A DNA stretch of 64,000 nt, taken from positions 104,143,501 through 104,207,500 of the forward strand of contig JAZBRS010000026.1 in assembly GCA_037176725.1 (NCBI GenBank). The letters are read 5' to 3'. The DNA comes from Posidonia oceanica (lineage: Eukaryota > Streptophyta > Magnoliopsida > Alismatales > Posidoniaceae). How positions within the stretch are numbered: position 1 is the first letter of the stretch; each line of letters begins with the position of its first letter. The notes beneath the pieces are model-generated. The model was not told the origin of the DNA, searched no databases, and saw only the letters and a program-made list of their open reading frames with translations. The translations under genes and the position numbers were made by a program. Shown here piece after piece: positions 32,684-44,000 of the stretch.

Positions 32684-35083
32684 CTACCATTCCTCTGCTT
32701 CTTCAGGATCTTTCTGCTCAGAGTCCTCCATTGCAAAGAGAATGTTTTCATCAGGAAACTGCGTCTGGAGGGGTTGGTATTCAGGCAGAGGGAGGTCAGC
32801 AAGATGGTCTGCCATTGCTTGACCCTTCATGGATTTCTGTGTGACAAAAGTGATGTCGTACTGAGACAATAACACCTGCCACTTAGCACATCTGCCCACC
32901 ATGGCCGGCTTCTGAAAGAGGAATTTGATGGGATCATGCCGGCATAAGAGCTGCACTGGGTATGCCATCATGTAGTGCCTTAGCTTCTGTGCAGCCCAGA
33001 CAAGGGACAGGCAAGTCTTCTCTAGTATACTGTACCTGGCTTCACATTCATTAAACTTCTTGCTCAGGTAGTAGATGGCGCGCTCCTTCCTACCAGATTC
33101 GTCATGTTGGCCCAAGACGGCGCCCATGGAATGCTGCGTGGTAGAAAGGTAGAGAAGCAAAGGTCTCCCCGGCGTAGGCGGGACCAGGACAGGAGGCTTG
33201 ATCAACAGCTGCTTGATCTTGGCAAATGCAGCTTGACACTCCTCGCTCCAGTGAATCTGCGCATTCTTCCTCAAGAGCTTGAAAATGGGTTCACAGATGG
33301 GCGTAAGCTGTGCAATGAAGCGACTGATATATTGTAAACGCCCAAGCAGACTTCTGACTTCTTTTTCAGTTCTAGGGGGTGGCATGTTCACGATGGCTTG
33401 TGCTTTCAACGGGTCCACCTCAATCCCCCTTTGACTAACAATGTAGCCGAGCAATTTGCCAGAAGATACCCCGAATACGCACTTCTTGGGATTCAAGCGC
33501 AGCTTGTACTTCCGTAGACGGTCAAAGAGCTTTCTGAGACAGGCAAGATGATCCTCGGGCTCTTTGGTTTTGGCAATCATGTCGTCTACATAGACCTCCA
33601 CTTCTTGGTGCATGAGGTCGTGGAATAGCGCAGTCATGGCCCTCTGATAGGTCGCACCAGCATTCTTCAGGCCGAACGGCATGACTTGGTAGCAGAAGAC
33701 TCCCCAAGGGGTGATGAATGAAGTCTTTTCCATGTCTTCTTCTGCCATCTTGATCTGATTGTATCCAGAGAAGCCGTCCATGAAGGAGAGCATTTTGTGG
33801 CCCGCTGTATTGTTGACTAGGACGTCAATGTGGGGCAATGGAAAGTCGTCCTTGGGACTCGCCTTGTTCAGGTCCCTGTAGTCGATGCAGATTCGGATTC
33901 GGCCATCTTTCTTGGGCACAGGTACAATGTTCGCCAGCCATTCAGGATAAAGAATGACCTTCAGAAAGTTGACTCTAAGCTGCTTCATTATTTCTTCTTT
34001 GATCATGAGCAGCCATTGTGGTCGCCATCTTCTTAGCTTCTGCTTTACTGGCTTGGCATCTGGATTTAATGGCAGATTGTGCACCACTATCTCTATGTCA
34101 AGGCCGATCATATCTTCATAACTCCAGGCGAAGACATCCGCATATTCTTTCAGGAATGTGATGAATTCAGCTCGAGCCTGGGTGGACAGCTGGGCGCTGA
34201 TGCAAACTTCTCTGACTTCCTCAGCTGTGCCAATGTTAACAACCTCCGTTTCTTCTTCAACATGGAGGTTGGGGCCTTCTGGGTCGTCGTCATAGGGCCG
34301 GAACTCGGGCAAAGGTTCGTCAGTCTCGTCCAAGCCCGTATCATCCTCTTCTCCATAAGCAATAAGTTCTGAGAGGATCTCTTTCTCAAAAGAGGGACTT
34401 GTGATGTCGAAAGAGTGCATGTGTTCCGCTGCTTGGCCCTGGTGACACTTTAGGATGGTCACGCTTACTCGAGTATTCTTGTAGCCTCGGTGCGCGACCT
34501 CCGTCCCAGCAACTCCTTCTGCTGTTTGCTCTGGCCTGACTGACTCCGCTGAGTGCTCTGCTGATTCTGCTGAGGGCTCAACTGACTCTGCTGCTGATAC
34601 TGCTGACTGCTCTGCTGACTGTGTTGCTAAGGCTGCTGAGGCATTCTGCTCTGCTGCTGCTGCTTCTACTGCTGATGCTCTCCCCTCTGGGTCTTCTAGT
34701 GTGCTCGTGGAGGATATGCCGGACTGGCGGCTGATCTGGCTACTGCCGCTCGATGAATTGCTCAGGTGAGGCATGGGTTGCACAAACCACCTAGACCCGC
34801 CTTCTGGTTGAAGAGTGATGAGCTCATCTGGTCTAGGGGAGTCCGGCGCTGCTGAGTCTTCTAGGGCCATGATAGAAGCATGGTCCTCTTGCAGAGGAGG
34901 ATCCGTAACTACGGCTTTTCCTTTCCTTTCTGCAGCTTGATGGTCTGCCAGGTCTTCTGCTATTGACTGGATCTGTTCTTGATAAAGCAATTCTAGGTCG
35001 GACATCCAAGAATCGACCTGGGCTTCTATCGCCACTCCTTCTTCTTCGTCTGAGGGGGAGTCGACGTAGTAGGCGCCGGGGGC
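32684..35083 (-). pseudogene. pol: Reverse transcriptase and degenerate RNase H of element B
   Basis: In the same frame as gag-protease, separated only by the TAG at 35084-35086; the first clear part is an acidic, Ser/Ala/Glu-rich linker of about 250 residues. RT motifs: VPVPKKDGRIRICIDYRDLN, then FMDGFSGYNQI, PFGLKNAGATYQR and the catalytic YVDDM (33581-33592), then LGYIVS. In the linked RNase H the usual TDAS catalytic segment is replaced by TTQHS, so this domain is probably inactive, as is usual in Tat elements that carry a second RNase H. It ends at a TAG (32684-32686) where A has CAG. Confidence 0.93.
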
Positions 35084-38000
35084 CTACGGCACTGGCCCGG
35101 CTGCAAGATGGATCGCCGCCCTTGGAGTCTGCATGATCTGGTTCACGGGCGCGTCCGCTGATGGTAGTTTAGATGTAGAAGGCCCAAATAGACAGGTCAG
35201 CGGTGCTACTGATGGATAAGCTTCCAGGGTCACTGCTGGAGAATAAGCAGGAGTGCTCTTTGAAGGGCTCAAGGGCCCGGAGAATGTAGTGCTCAGTTGG
35301 CCTTTTGTATCGGGTTGTAACTGAGAGAGCGCAGCCTCTGACGCCATAGGGTCTTGCCATGAGAGCTGCTGCTGATTGTCAGGAGAATGCGGAGCGGACT
35401 GCGCCAGCTGCATTCCTGAAGATGATGCGGAAGGAGCGGGCTGGGCCACGCTGCTGACTGAGTTGATAGACTGCCCCTCCAGAGATGGGGGCAGTGGCAC
35501 TGATGTTGCTGTGACCGCTGGTAGCATACTTGGTTCTGCCAAGAGGAGTGTCTCCGACTCCTGCACTACTGCTAACTGTTCCTGAGGAGCTGGTGTGGCT
35601 GCAAAAGGATGAGAATTTGCATCTGCCACAGGGCCTGCTGAGCTGCCTGCTGTTTCTGCCAGAGGGGGAGCTAAATAAACTGACCGTGGGGCCTCTGCTC
35701 TGACCACTGTTTCTGCTGAGCTGATTGGGACTGCCTCTGTTGCATCAGACTGCTCCTCATCCGAGTAGAAGTCCTCAATACACACCCAATCCTCTGCCGG
35801 CGCTGTGGCTTGGTGGTCGGTTGATCCCAGAATTCCTGCACTGGTAAAGTTAGTGAGGTCTCTGGGGATGGCTGGCGCACGATCTTTGAACTGGAAGTAG
35901 TGATTTTCGTTGAGCTTTGGTTCGTAGCCAAGGCCTTCAGATTTCCTTCGCTCCACTACTACGATCGGCTCCGCGATCCCTTGGCCGTGACGCCCGAGTG
36001 GCGTACCCTTTATGTAACCCCACCTGTGACATACATTTTCGACCATTCGAAAGGGGTTGCTGTGAACGGTCAAGGAGTTGACACGTTCAAGATCAGGAAC
36101 GAAGTTAACTGGCTCACACCGGTTAACACGATAGAGGGCTTCAGAAGTCTCAGGGTCAAACGGGATAGATTGCGAAGACACGGGAGAGACTGCTTCAATC
36201 CGCTCCTTCTCAAAGTTCTCCGCCATGACGACAATGACATCGTCGCCGCGACGGTACTTTATCATTCGATGGAGGGTCGAAGGAAGGACCTGATGCTTGT
36301 GGAGCCAAGGGCGCCCAAGCAGAAGATTGAAGTTAGGCTTCAAGTCGACGACATAGAATTCTACGTCGAAGACGACCGGACCGATAGCCAGAGGGATAAT
36401 CAGAATCCCTAGAGCGTCATGGTGAGTGTTGTCAAAAGCAGTCATTCCCTTCACGGCTGGCATGATATCCTCGGCTTTGAATCCGAGCTTGGTTGCTGTA
36501 CGCAAGGGGCAGACGTTAAGGCCTGACCCGTTATCAACCAGTGTTAGGGGAATGCGAAAGTTTTTGAACTGCACCGTGACGAATAGGGGCTGGTTGTGAT
36601 TAACCCCTGCCGGAGGCAGCTCATCACTCGTGAAAGAGATGACCTGGGGCTCCGCGATTAACCCAACCATGCTCTCCAAGGCAGAAGGCTCAATGGACTG
36701 GGACACATGAGCAGCCTGGAACACGCGAAGGAAAGCCTCGCGGTGCTCGGCAGAAGTGTGGATCAAATCCCAGATGAAGATGTCGGCTTTGACCTTCTTA
36801 AGCTGGGAGGTTAGGTCTGCTTTAGGTTGGCTTCTCCTAGCAGCTGGAGGGGTGATTCTAGCAGGTTCTAAAGGGGTAGTGGCAGGAAGCTGGGTTACTA
36901 CAAGCTGACTAGGGGCTTGGCTAGCTACGGGCTGATCTGGGGTTGGATCTGTTAAGGGTTGGCCCGAGGGTGGGGGTATAACAGGTCCAGGGTGAGTTGG
37001 CCTAGTTGCCGGTGCTGGGGGCCTATAAACCCTCCCCGATCGCGTTACTTCCGCGCACATTTCTGTGGCGTAGCTGTAAGGGAAGCGACGGGTGTCCAGG
37101 GTCAAATTAATGACGACTGGAGCATGTGCTGCGAGCACAGGAGGGGTTACAGGGGGACCTATAGGATGTTGAGGTCTATCTAGTGGGTATGGTTGTTGGG
37201 GTGAGAAGGCCGGGACAGGTTGAGGTCTGCCTAGAAGGTGTAGCTGAGGCTGCCCTAAAAGGTGGATGGGAGAACTAGGTTGGGCTCTAGCCAAAAGGTG
37301 TACAGGGGATTGAGCCTGAGGGAGCACGGTGGGAGGCGCGAGAGGGCGCTCCGGCCTGGCACGCGGTCGGATCAAATGGATTCCCGACTCGGAGCCGGCA
37401 ACTGCCGCCAGATAGAGACTGACTGGGAAAGGCTCAAAGATGTCAGAGATAAGATCAGAAGGGTCTACTACAAAAGTAGCAGGCCCAGAAGGAGAGACAG
37501 AGTGGACGCCTGAGGTTCCTGCCCCTCCCGGATAAGAGTGCTCCGGTAAAGGTTGGCGGACGATGCCAGAATGCGGGGGAACAGCTGGAGATGCAGATGC
37601 ATGAGTGTGTGCTTGAGTGGAAGCCTCGTGCGTGTCGATCACAATCGTTCCCGATTCGATCAAGTCCTGAATTGCGTTCCGCAGGGAGAAGCAATTGTCC
37701 GTTGAATGCCCTACGCTTCGATGGAAATTGCAGAAGAGGTCCGGCCTAAACCAATGCGGCAGAGGGCTTGGCGGCGGACGAACCTCCGGGAACTTCAGGA
37801 GCGATGCTACCTTCGGCAAGATGACCGTGAGTGGTTCCACCAGTGGGGTGAAATTCCTCCTCTCAGCGGGTGGTCTTCTTTGCCTTGGGTGTGAGCCTTG
37901 CTGAACCGGTGCGGCAGGATAGACCGGTCTAGCGGTGGTTGTGATGTGCGGTGTGTGCGGGTTCCTAGGTGCAGGAGCGTACACCATCTGAGCTGGGGTA

Positions 38001-38548
38001 GGCCGAGACGGCAAGCGAACAGGCACAGCAGGAGAATCGACGAATGCAACAGCGGGTTTCGGCGAATCCTTCCTCTTCGAGCGGTTGTTGTTGTTGCCGC
38101 TGTTGTTGTTGTTGGAGGTGCTGCTGTTGGCACTGTTGCTGCTGATCACTGCCTGCTTAGCGAACGCAGAGAGAGCTGGGAAGTTGCCACTCCGCAAAGA
38201 ACTCTCCACGCGCGCTCCAGCTCTGATGAGTGCCGCAAAAGTAGTGACTGGTTGGATGCTAAGCAGAGCTCTGAGAGACGGCTGCGCCCCTTTGATAACG
38301 ATCTCGATAGATTCCTCGTCAGAGGGTCTATCTCGGACCTGAGAGGCAAGGGCGCACCAGCGGCCAACGTACTCCCCGAACGGCTCGCCAGAGTTCTGCT
38401 TGATAGCGATCAAGTCCGCCCTCTTTGGGACAAGATCGAGGTTGAAGGAGTATTGCTCTAGGAACGCCTGACTGAGGTCGTTCCAAGTCTTGATGGCTGA
38501 CATATCGAGTGATGTGAACCACTTGAGTGCCGGCCCGGTCAAACTCTT
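35084..38548 (-). pseudogene. gag-pro: gag C-terminal part, zinc knuckle, protease and G-patch of B
   Basis: In frame with the upstream gag after one TAG. Residues (counted from 38542): the rest of the gag fold (GPALKWFTSLD.. FLEQYSF) at 1-115; Asn- and Pro-rich linkers; a CX2HX4HX4C knuckle (CNFHRSVGHSTDNC) near 270-285; Pro-rich tracts with HLL[AG][RQ] repeats; an aspartic protease with DNGSGLNVCP at about 670 and LLLGRPWL further on; then a G-patch-like segment WGYIKGTPLGRHGQG.. GLGY at about 835-875. The tail is rich in Ala/Ser/Pro. DNGS replaces the usual DSG/DTG signature, a form I recall from other Tat elements. Confidence 0.9.
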
Positions 38549-39742
38549 CTAGAACAAGCGGATCAGCAACCTCTCGTCAGCCTGCAGCTGAGCGAGATCA
38601 CCGTAATACGCCTTCAGGTGTGCTACGGGGCAGCCCCTACCATTATACTTTTCGAAGTCCGGGATTTTGAACTTCGGAGGGAGTACCGCCTCTGGAAAGC
38701 AACAGAGGTCCCGGAATTGGTAGGTCTGGTGCTCAGTACCCTGCACTAGTCGTAGTGCTTTCTCCAAGACATCCATCCGGTTATTGATGGGGTCTGGGAT
38801 TGCTGCTGTAGGAGAGGGATCAGCAGGGGTAGTGAGCACATACGCCGAATGGGTCGCACCTAAGTGCTCCTCCGGATCTACCATAGCGTCGCCTGGTGGA
38901 GCAACGGGATGGCCGGCGTATCCATGCTGGGGGACAGTGTATGCAGGAGTGTATGCAGGATGCTGGACTTGGTGGAGAGGAGAAGAGTAAATGCCATGCT
39001 GTGCTGGGATAGGGGGAGGATGACGGAGCACCAGTTGCTGTACAGGCGGGGTGCCAGACAGCGAGCCAGCGAGGTACTGGGCTCCAGTCGATCCAAAGGA
39101 TTGACCACCAGAAGGAAGTGGAGCATGCTGTGCCAAGTGTTGTGCAGGAGGCGGTAAACGAGCCCCCATCGTCGGAACCGTGAGCAGTTGTGACGATGGT
39201 CGAGGCGGAGGTGCAGAGGTTGATGCTTGAAATGCAGGAACTGGCCTTGGAGGAACCTCAGGGACGACAGAGACAGAAGAAGGACGAACTGATAGAGCCA
39301 TGCCCTGCAGTCTCTGGGCGAGCTCCATCAGATGCTGGTACTGAGCTTCGGGCGTCTCGCCAGTGGGGACGCTGAAGTGCAGTGTCGGCGGGGATTGAGA
39401 AGCAAGTGGCACGGACACAGACTGTCCGGGCGGGAAGGATTCTATAGAAAGTGCCGCAGCAGCGGTGGAAGGGATGTCGAAAGCGACGTATCCCTGGGAC
39501 GGAGGGGGCAGTGGCGTCTCCGGAGCGCGAGTAACGGCCGTCAAGATAGATTCGGCGACCGGATCCGGAGGAAGGGAGGCTTGCCACTGTCCTGGGGTGT
39601 ACTGAGAACCTAGAGACGTCAGAGGGGGAAACCCTGGCGTCGGAGGGGGAACAAGAGGGACAGAAAGAGCAACCGGAGGGGCCAGAACGGAAACACCCTC
39701 CGTGACAGGAGTAAAAGAAGGCTCACTAACGTACTGGGCCAT
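38549..39742 (-). pseudogene. gag: gag N-terminal part of element B
   Basis: The ATG at 39742 (MAQYVSEP) is the first Met after the last upstream stop and is shared with C and F. About 270 residues of Pro/Gln/Ser-rich sequence are followed by the start of the gag fold (FPEAVLPPKFKIPDFEKYNG.. DERLLIRLF). A TAG at 38549-38551 then splits the domain; the frame continues unchanged beyond it with KSLTGPALKWF. The expected residue is Gln, so a single CAG-to-TAG change explains the break, although read-through cannot be excluded. Forms the virus-like particle when intact. Confidence 0.9.
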
Positions 39743-41055
39743 TGCTGACCTAGAGCGTGTGAGAACAGGGCTGCGACGAGTATTCAAGCGGTGAGTCCTA
39801 AGAGGAGCTATCGTCGCAAATGCGGATAGCTCAGAGGGGGAATGGTCGCGAACTAAGTCGCAAAAAGGGCGTCAACGAGGGTCGATACTCGAGCTCTGGC
39901 AAAGGGAAACTCGCTTACCGATCACGCTGACACAACAGAAGGAAATTAGGGTTAGAAACTAAAAGATGAATGCAAATGAGTTAGTTAAGTGGCATGAATG
40001 ATGTGCATGCTTTCTAGTATGCCCCCCTTTCCTAACTAGTGTTTCCTAGCAAGGTTGTCTACTCCGGGTATCCCTGGATGTACGGGTCACCGACTCAGGT
40101 CAGAAAAAGTAGGTCCCCTGTCTAACTCCCGGCCCAAAGCTCGGGTAATGACAGGGTGGTGCGTTAGTGGCCTCTACCCCGCCAAAGCGTGGGTGGTACC
40201 CTCTACTAACACCGACACGACCCCCGGACAAGGAGGGGACGGACCGACCAACTTATGCCACGCCCAAAGCAGTGGAACAAGAGGCTGGAACCATCCTTCG
40301 CAGACTAGTAGGTGGACTCAGAGGAGAAGAATGCATGCCCTATATGATGCTTATGCAAAATGATTAGAGTTTTTTATCTTGCACATTTTATTAACCAAAG
40401 GAGGTGAAGGATTGTTTGTAGTCTCTAGTTACCCCTAGAAGTTCTTTTTACTTGCATTTTTTAGTTAACCATGGGGGAAGCAGACAAGTCTCTACTATCC
40501 TAAGCATGGCAAGTGCAAAAGGGAAGAAAATCAGCCAAGCATGGCAAGCAACCATCATACAACACAACAAAAGGCATGTTCATGGCATGTGCGAGTGTTT
40601 GTGAATATGATGGTGAAAAAGAAACATTCATCAAGTCAAAAGGTAGGTAAGCATAGCATGTGCGTGTGTAGTGACATAGCAGGAGTGTAAAAGAAGCATT
40701 CAACATCCAAAAAGCATGTATTTTAGCCAAACAAAGTATGTAGACATGTAATGTGCGAGAATTAAAGCAGTAATAAGTAGGTAAGGTAAAGTAAGGTAAA
40801 AGTAAGCAGACTGTAAAGGAAATAAAGGCACAAGCAAGGCAGTAAGTAAATAAACAGGCAAAGGGGCAAAGCCAGGCAAAGGAAAGCACAAACCGCGACA
40901 AAAGAAGTGCAAAACCTGAGCAAAGTAGCTACGAAGCGACTTGCTAGGAGTTTGCACAGAAAAGCGAGCAAAACAGGCGAAGAAGGCACACAAGGCAGGC
41001 AAGACTGCGAAAACAAGCGAGCAGAAACTAGGAACGAAAGCCGGAGTCTAGTCTA
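39743..41055 (-). other. Untranslated leader of element B
   Basis: 1.3 kb between PBS and gag, with no supported ORF. A segment at 40205-40240 (minus strand CCCCTTGTCCGGGGGTCGTG) matches C at 49270-49297, and flanking words (GAGCTTTGGGCCGGGA, GGACCTA) are also shared, so part of the leader is conserved between families. Such leaders usually hold packaging and dimer signals. Confidence 0.65.
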
Positions 41056-41074
41056 ATCCCCAGCAGAGTTGCCA
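41056..41074 (-). promoter_or_regulatory. Primer-binding site of element B (tRNA-Arg)
   Basis: TGGCAACTCTGCTGGGGAT, one base after the LTR end. It matches the complement of the 3' end of a plant tRNA-Arg (recalled as TGGCGACTCCGCTGGGGAT) with two mismatches. tRNA-Arg priming is typical of Ogre/Tat elements. Confidence 0.82.
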
Positions 41075-41075
41075 C

Positions 41076-44000
41076 TGTAGCGATCCCGATCGGAATCAGG
41101 CTCGCTATTTAGCGGCGATTGGATCCGAGGAAGGGGCTCGACTCGAAAACACTTGAAATCGAGGAGAAAAAGGAAAGATAAGACAAATCAGAGTCGCCAC
41201 CACGCCTATTAACGGAAGACGAGGAAAACCGGGGTAATGCGTGAATTAACGCGCAAAACCGAGCAAGAAATGCAAAGCAAAGCAATGCAAAGGAAAACAA
41301 ATGCAAACAAATGCAAATGAGATGACTCTAGCCTAGGATAAGGGCAGTACGGTCATTGCAGGCCAAAAGACAGGGTAAGGACTCCTGTTACGTGCGGGGA
41401 AGGTATTAGGCACCCCCGACACGCCCGAAAATCGGTCTTTCTAGGCTTACGCTCGCATACGTAGAAAAATGCAGGATTGAATGCCTATGTGCCTATAAAT
41501 GCCTAAATGAATGCTCAAGGTGTGCTCTAAGTGGGAAGAAACAAAGCAAGGAAGTAAACGTGCTCTCTAAGTGCTCAGCTACGCTGTCCGTGTTCCAAAT
41601 TAGGCGAAACCTAGCTCGTGAGAACTCCAGGCAGTAAGCATCACAGCCCTATATGCAAATGCAGGCGAGGAAGCAAAACAGCGAGGAAACCATGCAATGC
41701 AATCGGTATGCAGGGGAAAACGGTGCAAAACACGCAAAACGAGGCGAGAAATGAGCAACGCACGCACAACGATGCAAAAGAGCGAAAACGGCACGCAAAA
41801 CAAGCGAGAAAGCAAGACAGCACGCAAAACGAGACAAGAAAACAGAATGGCACGCAAAACGGAGCGAAATAATAAAACCGGCACGCAAAACGAGCGAGAA
41901 AGCAAGACAGCACGCAAAACGAGACAAGAGAGCAGGAAGGCACGCGAAACGAGACGAGAAAACAGAAAGGCACGCAAAACAGAGCGAAAGAATAAAATCG
42001 GCACGCAAAACGAGCGAGAAAGCAAGGCAGCGCACAAAATAAGGCAAGAAAACAGATTGGCACGCAAAACGGTGCCAAAACAAGGGCGGGCACGCGGAAC
42101 GGTGCCAGAACAGCGAAGCAAAAAAAACCTCGGGAAAGCCATGCAAAATGCAAGAATGCAGAAAAAGATTAGAAGGGGCCAAAGGGGAGGCAAGACAACG
42201 TGTGTGTAAGAACAGACGTCGTTTGGGACCGCTCCGAGTAGGTGTGAAGACCTACGGAAGGGAGAGTGTGCAAACGGAGGGATTACCACCTCTTTGCGAC
42301 TGTTTCCCGCTGAACCGTTCCACGGTGTGTCTCGCATGCTGCCCAAAGCTCGCGATGCGATCGGATCGTGGAAAAGGGGGAAGAAAGTCACATTAAGTGG
42401 TAAATCCAGGGAAAACACAACGCAAAACACACAGGAATACGCAAAACGGAGATTGGAAGATACTAGCAGAAAGGGGAGACCCTATTCTACATGCTCAAAG
42501 AGACAGAAAGCGAAAACACGGAAAACTGTGCAAATGGCATGCAATTGAATGCAATGCAGGGGTTCAGGAGGACATACTTGGAAATCCGGGAGCCTGATCT
42601 GAAATCTGTCTGGTCCATGCTGAAGAGCGCCTCGCCGCGGTCGCCTGGGCAGCTTACTTGAGAAGATCCAACGGCCGGATTGAAGGATATCGCAGCTTCA
42701 AGGCAGAAAGGCCAGAACAGGGGAGAAGAACAGATCTGGGTGTTCAGGAGGTCCTAGGGGTGTGCAAAAGGGTCCTCCCAAGTGAAAGGGAGCTTAAAGT
42801 GCTTGGTGTGTGCAAGAAGATGCTAAAATGCAAGACTAAATGGATGCAGAATGCATGCAAAAGAAAGAAAAAGCAAAGAGAAGTAACTTGGGAAAAACCA
42901 GGAGTCCAGAAAACAGGGGTTCACAGGAAAGGGTTTTGAAAACAGGAGAGTGCTGGGCTTCATTTTGCAAAAAACTAGGCTCAGGAAGTTGTTTTAAAAA
43001 GAGGGTATGCTTTAGGAGAGGTTTTGAAACCAAAAAGAAGTCAGAGTGCAATTTTGAAGAAACTAGGGTCTAAAATGCAATTTTTCCAGAAAACAAGGTT
43101 CCAGGGAGTCTGGGAATACTAGTGGAGGGTCTGCATGCAATTTGGTAGGCATAGGAGCTAGAATGCAACCTAGGGGCAAAATGGTCTTTTCACATGATTT
43201 TTTAAAAGATGCAAGGACCTATGTGTGATTTTGAAATCATGCAGGGGCTGAAAATGCAATTTAGTATGGAAAACATGCTCTGAAAAATAAGGGACAGGAC
43301 CACAGTGCAATTTTTAAAAAGATCAGGGTCAAAAATGCAATATAATAAGCTAAAATGCATGCAGCACAGTTACTGTCCATTTAAAATGGACCTAACTGCA
43401 ATAATGAGAAAGTGGAGGGGCAAAATATGCAATGCAGTATGCAAAAATCATAAATGAAACCTAGGTTACTACAGTGCATGGGCTTAAGTGCAAAATCAGA
43501 AAACTGTAAGGGGCCAGAATGCAATGTGATATGGTAAAATGCAAGTAAATAAATGAACTGATTTAGTGTAGGACTTAAGTGCAAAAATTGAAAACAGAGG
43601 GACTAAACTACAAAATTAAATAACAGCACAGCACAGTAAATGGACCAAATTGCAAATACTGAAAACCATAAACAGATTATGCAATTTAATATGATTTTGA
43701 TTTAAAAACACAGCAGATTAAATGAAATAAGGACTGGAATGTAAAATGACAGAAACTTAAACCAAATATGCAATATTTACCCAAAAACTTTAGCTAGAAT
43801 AAAATAAACGCACAGTAACAGCTCCGGCGCCATGGGCACTGTAGCAGCAAGCTGCCAGCGCCCATGAACGTCGGCACAGGGAGCTTGGAGACGCGCAGAC
43901 CGGCGGAGGTGCTGCTCATGGGGCCGACGGAGGCAGGGCGACGATCGGCAAGGGACGACGATGCCTGGAACGCGCTGGAATGCTCACCGGAGGTCTGCAG

